Shown here: in pieces, positions 51,009 to 59,461 of the stretch
How the letters are laid out: each line of letters starts with the position of its first letter
Numbering within the stretch: position 1 is the first letter of the stretch
From: Fundidesulfovibrio magnetotacticus
GTDB lineage: Bacteria; Desulfobacterota; Desulfovibrionia; Desulfovibrionales; Desulfovibrionaceae
DNA length: 62,706 nt
Assembly (NCBI RefSeq): GCF_013019105.1
Contig: NZ_BLTE01000020.1
Span: 1 to 62,706 of the forward strand
Reading direction: 5' to 3'
Program-made: the position numbers and the translations under genes
The notes under the pieces: model-generated
Databases searched by the model: none
The model's input: only the letters and a program-made list of their open reading frames with translations
What the model was told of the DNA's origin: nothing

Positions 51009-52398
51009 GGTGCTGGTGGCGAACCGGGGCGAGATCGCCCAGCGAATCATCCAGGCCTGCCGCAAACTGGGCCTGGATTTTGTTTGCGTCTTCACCCGGG
51101 AAGACCACGCCTCCGGGCACGTGTCCATGGCCCGCGAACTGGGCGGCGAGGCCGTGCGCATCAGTTCCTACCACGACGCCAACGAGCTCATGGCCGTGGC
51201 CGACCACGCCATGGCCACCGCCGTGCACCCCGGCTACGGCTATTTCGCCGAAGACTACCGGTTCGCCCGGCGCGTGAGCGAACGCACGCGCCCCATGATC
51301 TGGATCGGCCCCAGCTGGAACGTGATCCGCACCCTGGGCGACAAGATCAACACCAAACGCCTGGCGCGCTCCCTGGGCGTGCCCACCGTGCCCGGCTCCG
51401 ACCGCCCCGTCTACGACGAGCTGGAAGCCGAGGAGATCGCGGACTCCCTCTTCCGCTTCCAGGCCGAGCAGGGCATCGACAACGCCCGCGTGCTGGTGAA
51501 GGCCTCGGCGGGCGGCGGCGGCATGGGCATCGAGGAGGTCCAGAACCTGGACCACTTCAAGACCGTCTACCGGCGCATCCGCAACTACTCCAAGCGCCAG
51601 TTCCACGACGAGGGCGTGCTCATCGAGCAGCGCATCCTCACCTTCAACCACCTGGAAGTGCAGATCGCCGCCGACCGCCACGGCAACGTGGCCCACTTCG
51701 GCACCCGCAACTGCACCATCCAGTCCACCGGACGCCAGAAGCGCGTGGAGATCGCCCCCGGCTTCGCGCCGGACCAGGTGAAGTACTCCTTCGACGCCGC
51801 CAAGGTGCTCGCGGACATCACCGCTCACTCGCTCTCCATCGCCCGCGAGGTGGGCTACGACAACGTGGGCACCTGGGAATGGATCGTCACCCCGGCGGGC
51901 CAGCCCTTCCTGATGGAAGTGAACACCCGCATCCAGGTGGAAAACGGCGTCTCCGCCGCCATCGCCCGCATCAAGGGCAAGCCCGGCGTGGACATCATCC
52001 GCGAGCAGATCCGCATGGGCCTGGGCGACCCCATGGGCTTCACCCAGGACGACATCACCTTCGAGGGCATCGGCATCGAATACCGCATCATCGCCGAAGA
52101 CCCCGCCAACCGCTTCACCCCCTGGGTGGGCCGCATCGACCGCTTCGGCCCCCCGGCCTTCTCCTGGGCCGAGCTGCACTCGCAGATCCCCCGGGACAAG
52201 CCCTACGACATCCCCACCGAGTTCGACCCCAACCTCGCCCTGGCCATCATCTGGGGCAAGGACCTCGAAGAGGCCAAGACCAGGGGCGTGAAGTACCTCG
52301 ACGACCTCACGCTCGAAGGGCAGGACCAGGCAGGGGCTCCCATGAAGTCCAACATCGCTTTCCTGCGGGAGAAAACCCGCGACATCCTGGTGTTCTAG
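50986..52398 (+). CDS. Biotin carboxylase-like ATP-grasp protein, divergent
   Basis: 470 residues from the TTG at 50986, which overlaps the pilZ gene. It has the N-terminal VLVANRGEIAQRIIQACRKL, ATP-grasp glycine loop VKASAGGGGMGIEEV and metal/bicarbonate strand FLMEVNTRIQVENGVSAAI. It would carboxylate biotin with ATP. It departs from standard AccC: the ERDCSIQRRHQK stretch reads TRNCTIQSTGRQK, and QVEHPVTE reads QVENGVSA. It forms an operon with the AccAD fusion and the biotinyl-like protein. Either a special acyl-CoA carboxylase or the cell's acetyl-CoA carboxylase. Confidence 0.85.
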   Translation: MTTTTKHKVLVANRGEIAQRIIQACRKLGLDFVCVFTREDHASGHVSMARELGGEAVRISSYHDANELMAVADHAMATAVHPGYGYFAEDYRFARRVSERTRPMIWIGPSWNVIRTLGDKINTKRLARSLGVPTVPGSDRPVYDELEAEEIADSLFRFQAEQGIDNARVLVKASAGGGGMGIEEVQNLDHFKTVYRRIRNYSKRQFHDEGVLIEQRILTFNHLEVQIAADRHGNVAHFGTRNCTIQSTGRQKRVEIAPGFAPDQVKYSFDAAKVLADITAHSLSIAREVGYDNVGTWEWIVTPAGQPFLMEVNTRIQVENGVSAAIARIKGKPGVDIIREQIRMGLGDPMGFTQDDITFEGIGIEYRIIAEDPANRFTPWVGRIDRFGPPAFSWAELHSQIPRDKPYDIPTEFDPNLALAIIWGKDLEEAKTRGVKYLDDLTLEGQDQAGAPMKSNIAFLREKTRDILVF

Positions 52399-52431
52399 GC
52401 CGACGGGCCAGACACCCGAGAAAACCAACCC

Positions 52432-54684
52432 ATGGACATCGAAAAAAGCATCCAGGAGCTTGAAGCCAGGCTCCAGTACATCCAGGATGTCTTCGGGACG
52501 CGCCGTCCCGAGGACGTGGCCCTCCTCTCCGCCAAGCTGGCCGGGCTGCGCTCCGGCGAGCAGGACGCCAAGCTCTCCGACAAGGTGAAGCTCCTGGCCC
52601 AGCTGGAGGACCTCTTCGGCTTCGTGGAGCAGAAGCTCGACCCCGAGCTCACCCCCATGGACCGCGTGCGCATCGTGCGCCACCCCCAGCGCATCACGCT
52701 CAAGGACATCCTCGAGTTCTGCTACGACAACTACACCGAGATCGGCGGGCAGGACGAGTACTCCATCGACCCCTCCATGGTCATCGCGCGGGCCTACATC
52801 ACCCGCCGCCAGGGCGACAAGGTGCACAACCAGCCCGTCATGGTCATCGGCCAGGAGAAGGGCCACGGCCAGGAGTTCCGCAACGGCGGCTCCGTGAAGC
52901 CCTGGGGCAACGCCAAGGCGTTGCAGTACATGAAGGTGGCCGAGACCGAGAACATCCCCATCCATACCTACGTCTTCACCCCCGGGGCCTTCCCCGTGGA
53001 GGACTACCCCGGCGCGGCCCAGCAGATCGCCCGCAACCTCTACGAGATGGCCGCCCTGCGCGTGCCCGTGATCGCCTGCATCTCCGAAGGAGGCTCCGGC
53101 GGGGCCGAGGCCATCGCCCTGGCCGACACCCGGCTCATGCTCTCCCACGGCTACTACTCGGTCATCTCGCCCGAGGGCGCTGCGGCCATCGAGTCGGGCA
53201 TTCGCCAGGGCCAGCGCGCTCCGGTGGAACTCATCGAAGAGGTGGCCTCGCGGCTCAATATCACCGGCGCGGACAACCTGCGCATGGGCTACGTGGACCG
53301 CGTGATCCAGGAGCCCTCCCTGGGCGCGCGCCCCCACCACTACGACTTCTTCAAGCGCCTGCGCCAGGAGATGATGCTCGCCACCGACGAGGCCTTCCTC
53401 TCCGTGAAGGGCATGAACTTCATCCGCGCCATGGCCGTGAAGCGCCGCAAGAAGGCCCACCTGGCCGACGCGGAAGCCTTCTTCGTGCGCTGGTCCCTGG
53501 ACGAGAGCGCGGCCGAACGCCTGGTCTGGCGGCGCTACCGCAAGTTCCGCGACATGGCCCAGCAGGCCTACCAGGACAAGACGCCCGTGTCGCGGCGCAT
53601 GGCCGAATCGCTGCGCCAGCTCTCCTGGTCCACCTATTCCTACCTGCGCTACGAGTTCCTGCGCGCCTACGGGACCAAGCTCCAGCAGCTGCGCGAGGAG
53701 GCCGAGGCCGAGGTGCGCCTGGTGGCCAACAAGCTCCTGCGGCCCTTCCGCTCCACCGGCGGGGCGCGCAAGGTGGACACCCAGACCATCCAGAAGCTCA
53801 CCGAGCTCTCCTGCGCCGAGGACGGCATCTGCCTGGACGGCGACGGCAACAGCGTCTACGTGAGCCCCAAGACCCGCGAAGACAAGGCCGTCACCTGCCC
53901 CAACGCCGCCACCCACGGCTGCCTGGACCTCTGGGCCCCGGACCTCTTCGGGGACTTCGCCGGGGTCTGCCAGTACTGCGGGCACCACTTTCCCATGGAA
54001 TACCAGTGGTTCACCCACAACGTGCTGGACCGCGACTCCGTCTCCGAGTTCAACGCCGAGGTGGAGGCCGCCAATCCCCTGGACTACCCCGGCTTCGACC
54101 AGAAGCTCGACGACGCCAAGAAGAAGCTCAAGCTCAAAAGCTCCTGCATCACCTACGAGGCCTCCATCGAGGGCATCAAGGTGGTGGTGGGCCTGCTGGC
54201 GGCGCCCTTCCGGGGCGGCACGGTGGGCGCGGCCGAGGGCGAGAAGTTCATCCGGGCGCTCTCCCGCGCGCGCAAGAAGCACTATCCCTTCCTGGCCTAC
54301 GTGCACGGAACCGCGGGCATCCGCATCCAGGAGGGCACCAACGGCGTCATCCAGATGCCCCGCGTGACCATGGCCGTGCGCCGCTACATCGAGGCGGGCG
54401 GGCTCTACATGGTGCTCTACGACACCAACTCCTACGCCGGACCCGTGGCCAGCTTCCTGGGCTGCTCGCCCTACCAGTTCTCCGTGCGCTCGGCCAACAT
54501 CGGCTTCGCCGGCCCCGGCGTGATCAAGGAGACCACTGGAACGGACATCCCCCCGGACTACCACCTGGCCTACAACGCCCTGGCGCGCGGCCACATCCAG
54601 GGCATCTGGGACCGCAGGGAAATCCGCAACAACCTGGTGCAGGCCTTCCAGACCATCGGCGGCCGCAACCTCTACTACCGCTAA
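52432..54684 (+). CDS. Fused acyl-CoA carboxyltransferase (AccA-AccD order)
   Basis: 750 residues. Residues about 1-345 are the alpha subunit (AccA): MDIEKSIQELEARLQYIQDV, GQEKGHGQEFRNGG, FTPGAFPVEDYPGAAQQIA, ISEGGSGGAEAIALAD. Residues about 480-750 are the beta subunit (AccD), with a zinc-ribbon-like opening CPNAATHGC near 488 and CQYCGHH near 512, then GLLAAPFRGGTVGAAEG. In E. coli these are two proteins. The first zinc knuckle is altered from CxxC. A helical linker with YRKFRDMAQQAYQDKTPVSR lies between. It moves carboxyl from biotin to acyl-CoA. Confidence 0.9.
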   Translation: MDIEKSIQELEARLQYIQDVFGTRRPEDVALLSAKLAGLRSGEQDAKLSDKVKLLAQLEDLFGFVEQKLDPELTPMDRVRIVRHPQRITLKDILEFCYDNYTEIGGQDEYSIDPSMVIARAYITRRQGDKVHNQPVMVIGQEKGHGQEFRNGGSVKPWGNAKALQYMKVAETENIPIHTYVFTPGAFPVEDYPGAAQQIARNLYEMAALRVPVIACISEGGSGGAEAIALADTRLMLSHGYYSVISPEGAAAIESGIRQGQRAPVELIEEVASRLNITGADNLRMGYVDRVIQEPSLGARPHHYDFFKRLRQEMMLATDEAFLSVKGMNFIRAMAVKRRKKAHLADAEAFFVRWSLDESAAERLVWRRYRKFRDMAQQAYQDKTPVSRRMAESLRQLSWSTYSYLRYEFLRAYGTKLQQLREEAEAEVRLVANKLLRPFRSTGGARKVDTQTIQKLTELSCAEDGICLDGDGNSVYVSPKTREDKAVTCPNAATHGCLDLWAPDLFGDFAGVCQYCGHHFPMEYQWFTHNVLDRDSVSEFNAEVEAANPLDYPGFDQKLDDAKKKLKLKSSCITYEASIEGIKVVVGLLAAPFRGGTVGAAEGEKFIRALSRARKKHYPFLAYVHGTAGIRIQEGTNGVIQMPRVTMAVRRYIEAGGLYMVLYDTNSYAGPVASFLGCSPYQFSVRSANIGFAGPGVIKETTGTDIPPDYHLAYNALARGHIQGIWDRREIRNNLVQAFQTIGGRNLYYR

Positions 54685-54694
54685 GGGGACCGCC

Positions 54695-55345
54695 GTGAAG
54701 GACGTGAAAGCCATCCTCGAACAGTTCAAGGCCTCCCCCTACGAGGAGGCCGTGGTCTGCGCGCCGCACTGCGGCGTGGTCTCCTTCAAGACCACCGCCG
54801 GAGAGACCCGCGTGCTGGGCCCCTCGGGCACGTGGCGCGAGAAGCCCGGAACCCTCCTGGCCACCGTGACCCGCGAGCGCAACGCCAAGCCCATCCACTG
54901 CCAGCGCAAGGGACAGGTGCGCGAGGTGCACTCCCACCTGGACGGCCGGTTCGTCGAAGCGGGCACGCCGCTTTTGGTGTTGCGCCACTTCCTCACCAAG
55001 GAGGAGGTCACCCAGGCCATCCTCAAACAGGTGCTCCACCTCTTCGAGGCCCCGGAGCGCGCCAAGTATTACTTCGCCCCGGACGTGGACAAGAAGGTCA
55101 AGGTGTCGGGCTGCCGCTCCATCCGCGTCAAGGACGGCATGGACCTCTTCATCGTCTCGCGCATGAAGCGCGAGAAGCCCCTGAACTACTCCGGCCCCGA
55201 GGGCATCATCTACGACGTCTACTTCTCCCACGACCAGAACGTGGACGCCGGAGCGCCGCTCATCAGCGTCTGCCCGGAAGACCAGATGGGCGTCATCCAG
55301 GACGTGGTGAACCGCGTCCAGTCCGACTGGGAAGAGCAGGAGTAG
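54695..55345 (+). CDS. Biotin carboxyl carrier-like protein with two biotinyl-type half domains
   Basis: 216 residues, GTG start at 54695. Two lipoyl/biotinyl-like segments are visible. The first (about 20-97) ends KGQVREVHSHLDGRFVEAGT but has RERNAKP where biotinylation occurs. The second (about 130-195) reads SRMKREKPLNYSGPEGIIYD then DAGAPLISV, with Met-Lys (Lys158) as the candidate biotin site. Standard carriers have EAMKM. It would shuttle carboxyl between the two preceding enzymes. It ends the operon. Confidence 0.78.
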   Translation: MKDVKAILEQFKASPYEEAVVCAPHCGVVSFKTTAGETRVLGPSGTWREKPGTLLATVTRERNAKPIHCQRKGQVREVHSHLDGRFVEAGTPLLVLRHFLTKEEVTQAILKQVLHLFEAPERAKYYFAPDVDKKVKVSGCRSIRVKDGMDLFIVSRMKREKPLNYSGPEGIIYDVYFSHDQNVDAGAPLISVCPEDQMGVIQDVVNRVQSDWEEQE

Positions 55346-55470
55346 GGAAGGGCCCGTTCAGCCTCCTCGGGGCCCGGGCTTGCCTTCCCGGGTTCTCACG
55401 GGGGCGGCGTCCCTCGGGTCTGGCGGGGCGGCGGTCGATTCCTCAACCGGAGAACCCCAGGAGGTCACAG

Positions 55471-55818
55471 ATGGGCAAGCTGCTCCAGGTGCGCGTGAGC
55501 GCCGCCACCACGGACCCCGGCAAGGTGGACGACGCCTGGCCCATCCTCTCCCACCTGGCCTATCCGCCGGGTCACGACTACGCTCCCGCCCGGCGCGGCG
55601 TGCTGGAACTGGTGGACACCCTGCGCGCGCGTCTCGCCGCCGGGGAGGTCTCCCCGAACGTGGCCGAACGCGTGGCGCCGGGCCTGGCCAAGGCCGAGTC
55701 CCTCGTGGAGCGCTTCAACGAGGCCCTGGCCGCCTGGAAGCCCGAGGCCGCCCAGCGCCTGAGCGAGGAGATCGAAGAGGCTCTGGACGATCTTGAAGAC
55801 CAGGCCGGTTACCGCTAG
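55471..55818 (+). CDS. Small helical protein, function unknown
   Basis: 115 residues from the ATG at 55471, with CAGGAGGTCACAG ideally placed upstream. Acidic, helical: SHLAYPPGHDYAPARRGVLE, then LVDTLRARLAAG and LSEEIEEALDDLEDQAGYR. No signal or membrane span. No family recognised. It stands alone between the carboxylase operon and ssb; hairpin-forming CCCGGG repeats lie at 55373-55392 upstream. Confidence 0.75.
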   Translation: MGKLLQVRVSAATTDPGKVDDAWPILSHLAYPPGHDYAPARRGVLELVDTLRARLAAGEVSPNVAERVAPGLAKAESLVERFNEALAAWKPEAAQRLSEEIEEALDDLEDQAGYR

Positions 55819-55950
55819 AAGAGGCCGTGGCGCGCGACATCCCGCGCGCACGATATCGACCGGATGATCGAGCTGCGGGCGAGCCCGCGCGGTCAACGCA
55901 CGAACACACGACGCGACGCGGCTTCGCGCGCGATACCCCCTGGAGGGAGC

Positions 55951-56538
55951 ATGGCCGGCAACGTGAACAAGGTGATCCTCATCGGCAGGCTCGGGCAGGA
56001 CCCCAAGCTGACCTATCTCCCTTCCGGACAGCCTGTGGCGGAGTTGCGCCTGGCCACCTCCGAATCCTACAAGAACAAGGACGGCGAGAAGGTCGAGGCC
56101 ACCGAATGGCACACGGTGAAGGTCTACGGCCGCTCGGCCGAGTTCTGCGGCAACTACCTGAGCAAGGGCCGCCTGATCTATGTGGAAGGAACCCTGCGCA
56201 CTCGCTCCTGGGAAGACCAGCAGGGGCAGAAGAAGTATTTCACGGAAGTGATCGTCACCGCGCCGGGCCACACCGTGCAGTTCCTTGATTCCAACAAGGG
56301 CGGCGGCGTGGACAACGCGCCTTCCGAAGGCGGCTACGGCGGCTACGGCGGGGGGCAGCAGGGCGGCTACGGCGGCGGCCAGGGCGGCGAGCGGCGCGGC
56401 GGCGGCGCGCCCCAGCAGCAGGGCAACCGCGCTCAGGGCGGCGGACGCCAGGGCGGCCAGCGCCAGCAGCCCCGCGAGGAGGACATGGCCCCGGCCTTCC
56501 CTTCCGAGGCCTCGGGCATGGACGACGTGCCGTTCTAG
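55951..56538 (+). CDS. ssb: Single-stranded DNA-binding protein
   Basis: 195 residues from the ATG at 55951 (TGGAGGGAGC upstream). The OB-fold covers about 1-110 (MAGNVNKVILIGRLGQDPKL, WHTVKVYGRSAEFCGNYLSK). A long Gly/Gln/Arg-rich linker follows, then the acidic tip DDVPF that recruits replication and repair proteins. The frame continues upstream but without family sequence. A very clear terminator follows. Confidence 0.96.
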   Translation: MAGNVNKVILIGRLGQDPKLTYLPSGQPVAELRLATSESYKNKDGEKVEATEWHTVKVYGRSAEFCGNYLSKGRLIYVEGTLRTRSWEDQQGQKKYFTEVIVTAPGHTVQFLDSNKGGGVDNAPSEGGYGGYGGGQQGGYGGGQGGERRGGGAPQQQGNRAQGGGRQGGQRQQPREEDMAPAFPSEASGMDDVPF

Positions 56539-56564
56539 GGCGATCGCCCGGTCAAGCTTGCTCA

Positions 56565-56597
56565 AGGCCCGACGCGCCAAGCGCGTCGGGCCTTTTT
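56565..56597 (+). terminator. Intrinsic terminator after ssb
   Basis: A 13-bp perfect stem AGGCCCGACGCGC / GCGCGTCGGGCCT with loop CAA, then TTTTCC. Confidence 0.93.
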
Positions 56598-56656
56598 CCT
56601 TGGGCGCGACAGGCGGACCGGCACGGAGAAGCCCGGTACAAGGGGGGCTGCCCGCG

Positions 56657-57154
56657 TCAGGGCTCCGGCTGACGGTCCTTCTGTTTCAGAACCTGGCGCT
56701 TGCCCGGCGGGACATAGCCGGGGCTGCGCGCGAGGATCACGGTCCACAGCGCGAACGCCGCCGCGCCGATCCAGGCAACGGCGTCGGTTCGTTCGGGCAG
56801 CAGCCAGCGAACCAGGGGGACCCAGCAACCGAGAAAGACGGCCCAGTTGAGCACGTGGGCCAGCACCAGCAGGCCGAAGCCGTCCCAGCCCCTGGCCACG
56901 GCCCTGTACTGCGCGATGACCAGGGCCGGGAACGCCACCGCCACGTTCAGGATGAAGCCGCCGAGCAGGATGTCCTCGAAGTTCGTGGCAAACCCCAGGG
57001 CCTCGTTGAGCGCCGCGAAGCAGGCCACCCCCAGCGGCGTGATCCAGGATGCCAACTGCACCAGGACGAAGGCGCGAGCGAACGCCCCGAAGGTCATGCC
57101 CGTGAAATACCGGCGCGGCCCGGAGGCGGAGGGCGGCTCGTGCGGCTGCGTCAC
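56657..57154 (-). CDS. Membrane protein, four spans, function unknown
   Basis: 165 residues from the GTG at 57154, which overlaps the stop of the glycosyltransferase-like gene (GTGA). About four spans: GAFARAFVLVQLASWITPLG, FEDILLGGFILNVAVAFPAL, FGLLVLAHVLNWAVFLGCWV and DAVAWIGAAAFALWTVILA. A basic tail ends it. Position suggests a partner of the glycosyltransferase-like protein, for example in lipid or surface-sugar handling. No family recognised. Confidence 0.75.
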   Translation of the reverse strand: MTQPHEPPSASGPRRYFTGMTFGAFARAFVLVQLASWITPLGVACFAALNEALGFATNFEDILLGGFILNVAVAFPALVIAQYRAVARGWDGFGLLVLAHVLNWAVFLGCWVPLVRWLLPERTDAVAWIGAAAFALWTVILARSPGYVPPGKRQVLKQKDRQPEP

Positions 57155-57903
57155 TCCGCCTCGTCCGCGCCCAGGTTGGTGAGATACGCCGGGAAGTCCC
57201 CCTCGTAGGCGTGGCCGCCCAGGTGGGTGAAGCGGCTGGCCACGTCGGCGTGGATGGTTCCGCCCAGGGCAGTCCAGCGCTTGCAGAAGGCGTAGTCCTC
57301 GGGGAGGTAGTCGCGCGTGTCGGGGTCTATCATGGTGTCGAAGAAGGCGTGGTTGTCCACGTCGTCGCGCGAGGCGTTCACGTAGCTGTTGCGGTAGATC
57401 AGTTCCGGGTAGGCCCGGCTCATACGCTCCAGCACGCCGCGCCGGATGAGCATGAACCCCGTGGAGCCGTACTCCACCTCCACCAACCCCAGGGCGTCCA
57501 CCTTGCAGCCGGGCTTGAACTTCACGGTATACTTTAGGGACGCCGCCTCGGCCTGGGCATCTGGCAGCCCCCGGGGCATGCGCCGGAGCTTCCCCACGTC
57601 CAGGTGCTTCACCGGGTAGATGCCGCAGACCACGTCGCGGTCGGCCTTGAGGTAGCGCAGGGCCGTCTCGGGCTCGAAGCCGATGTCGGCGTCGATGAAG
57701 AGCAGGTGGGAGCACTCCGCGTCGCGCAGGAAGGCGTTGGCCACGTGGTTGCGCGCGCGGGTCACCAGGCTCTCGTGGGAGGGCGTCTGGAAGGAGGCCT
57801 GCACCCCGGCCCCAGCCAGGGCGTCCAGGAGCCCCAGCACGGAGCGCATGTAGGCCAGGGTGACCTTGCCGTCGTAGCAGGGCGTGCCGATCATGATGGT
57901 CAC
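57151..57903 (-). CDS. Glycosyltransferase family 2-like protein
   Basis: 250 residues from the GTG at 57903, three bases after the stop of the gene before it. Start MTIMIGTPCYDGKVTLAYMR; then ESLVTRARNHVANAFLRDAE and LLFIDADIGFEPETALRYLK, with the DAD as a nucleotide-sugar/metal motif. It has CGIYPVKHLD and DDVDNHAFFDTMIDPDTRDY later, as in GT-A proteins that act on glycans. Sugar and acceptor are unknown. Confidence 0.82.
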   Translation of the reverse strand: MTIMIGTPCYDGKVTLAYMRSVLGLLDALAGAGVQASFQTPSHESLVTRARNHVANAFLRDAECSHLLFIDADIGFEPETALRYLKADRDVVCGIYPVKHLDVGKLRRMPRGLPDAQAEAASLKYTVKFKPGCKVDALGLVEVEYGSTGFMLIRRGVLERMSRAYPELIYRNSYVNASRDDVDNHAFFDTMIDPDTRDYLPEDYAFCKRWTALGGTIHADVASRFTHLGGHAYEGDFPAYLTNLGADEAE

Positions 57904-57905
57904 GG

Positions 57906-58202
57906 CTAGACCACCACGTCCAGCCCCGACGTGCGGGCCGGAAGCTCGCGCAGCACGATGTCGGGCGCGAGGCTCACGATCAGGAAGCCCCGCTCCCGCC
58001 CCAGGCGGGAATCGGGCGACACCTGGGCCAGCAGCCGGTGGCCGTCGATCTCCACCCAGGCCAGACCCTCGCCCTGCCATTCCACCACCGTGCCGCGCAC
58101 CTTCTGGCCCGGCTTGTGGGCCTTGCGGAAACGCTCGGAGCGCTCGCGCCCGCGCTGTTCCCCGCCGGAGCCGAATGATGTTGATCGACCGTGCACGCGC
58201 AT
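57906..58202 (-). CDS. Small basic protein, possible nucleic-acid-binding beta fold
   Basis: 98 residues from the ATG at 58202. The N-terminal 35 residues are basic (GRERSERFRKAHKPGQKV). Residues about 30-95 form strands VRGTVVEWQGEGLAWVEIDG and RLLAQVSPDSRLGRERGFLI, like a small OB/S1-type barrel. The frame continues upstream by 50 codons without clear start. No family recognised; it shares a transcript with the glycosyltransferase-like gene. Confidence 0.65.
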   Translation of the reverse strand: MRVHGRSTSFGSGGEQRGRERSERFRKAHKPGQKVRGTVVEWQGEGLAWVEIDGHRLLAQVSPDSRLGRERGFLIVSLAPDIVLRELPARTSGLDVVV

Positions 58203-58556
58203 GACGCATCTCCTGATGCGCGCGCGGACGCCGCCTCGCTGGGCCTGCACCAAGGGCCGCCCCTGAGGGCGACGCGCCCGCGCGCGGACGCCGTTCTCCA
58301 GGGAATCTAACGGCCGAAAGGGCCGGAAGGCAAGGGGCCGCCTTTCAGACAATCGACGGAGTTGGCGATGCGCGCCGGACTCTCCGAGTGGATGGCCGAA
58401 GCCCGGTCGCGCTCTTGCGGTCGTTCAGGCCGGACCGGAACGGCTACGGCCTGATCGTCGCCCTGTCCATGGGCGGGAACGTCTGGCAGCGCGGCTCGTT
58501 TTGGGCTAGAGCGGTGGAAACCCGTCTTTCGGGAACCGCATCAGGAGGTGAGCGCC
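58203..58556. other. Divergent intergenic region with direct repeats
   Basis: No gene is seen in this 354-base stretch between the small basic protein gene and fabI. GCGCGCGGACGCCG occurs at 58220-58233 and again at 58280-58293, exactly 60 bases apart. GCATCTCCTGATGC near 58206-58219 is a short dyad. No convincing promoter was recognised for either side. Confidence 0.5.
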
Positions 58557-59321
58557 ATGCTGCTCAGCGGAAAAAGAGCCTTGATCTTCGGAGTGGTGAA
58601 CAACCGCAGCATCGCCTACGGCATCGCCAAGGCCTTCGTGGAACAGGGCTGCCGCATCGGGCTCAGCTACTCGCGCGACGCGGTGCGCAAACGCATCCTG
58701 CCCATCGCCGAGGAGTTGGGGGCGGATTTCGTGGTGCAGTGCAACGTCACCTCCGACGAGGACATCGCGCGCATCCGTCGGGAGATCGCCGGACGCTGGG
58801 ACGGCCTGGACGTGCTGGTGCACTCCATCGCCTACGCCAACCGCGAGGACCTGGCGGGCCGCTTCATCGACACCAGCCGCGAGGGCTTCCACGTGGCCCT
58901 GGACGTGTCGGCCTTCTCGCTGGTGGCCCTGTGCAAGGCCTTCGAGGAGCTTTTCGCGCCCGAGGCCTCCGTGATGACCATGAGCTACTACGGCGCGGGC
59001 CGCGTGGTGGCCAACTACAACGCCATGGGCGTGGCCAAGGCCAGTCTGGAGTGCTGCGTGCGCTACCTGGCCGTGGACCTGGGGGCGCGCGGCGTGCGCG
59101 TGAACGCCCTGAGCGCCGGCCCCGTGCGCACCATGGCGGCGGCGGCCATACCGGGCTTCAGGAGCATCCTGGGGGCCATCGAGGACAAGTCCCCCCTGCG
59201 GCGCAACATCACCCTGGAGGACATCGGCCGCTGCGCCCTCTACCTGGCCTCGGACCTCTCCTCGGGCACCACGGGGCAGACCGTGTTCGTGGATTCGGGC
59301 TACAACATCATGGGCATCTAG
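58557..59321 (+). CDS. fabI: Enoyl-[acyl-carrier-protein] reductase (NADH)
   Basis: 254 residues from the ATG at 58557, which follows AGGAGGTGAG at 58543-58552; the GTG inside that stretch is not the start. It performs the last reduction in fatty acid elongation. Cofactor loop FGVVNNRSIAYGIAKAF, catalytic YNAMGVAK (Tyr-x6-Lys), and SAGPVRTMAAAAIPGF are FabI features and the expected triclosan-site region. It is apart from other fab genes. Confidence 0.93.
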   Translation: MLLSGKRALIFGVVNNRSIAYGIAKAFVEQGCRIGLSYSRDAVRKRILPIAEELGADFVVQCNVTSDEDIARIRREIAGRWDGLDVLVHSIAYANREDLAGRFIDTSREGFHVALDVSAFSLVALCKAFEELFAPEASVMTMSYYGAGRVVANYNAMGVAKASLECCVRYLAVDLGARGVRVNALSAGPVRTMAAAAIPGFRSILGAIEDKSPLRRNITLEDIGRCALYLASDLSSGTTGQTVFVDSGYNIMGI

Positions 59322-59347
59322 CGGCACGCAGGCCGCGTGCCGCATTT
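59321..59347 (+). terminator. Hairpin overlapping the fabI stop
   Basis: GCGGCACGC (59321-59329) pairs with GCGTGCCGC (59335-59343), 5-base loop, then ATTTCC. Weak T tract. Confidence 0.5.
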
Positions 59348-59461
59348 CCCCGGAACAACGCCGTTGCATTTACCCAGGGATTCCGTATGACGCAATAGAG
59401 CGCGAACCGTTCGTGCGGCAAAGAAGACGTGCGGCGATCCATTCTGAAGAAGGGGAAGGCA

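Noticed and set aside
50953-54729. A 1258-codon open frame on the minus strand
   Set aside because: It is antisense to the carboxylase genes, whose plus-strand proteins have clear family motifs. Its His/Val/Gly/Ala-rich composition is typical of mirrored GC-rich codons.
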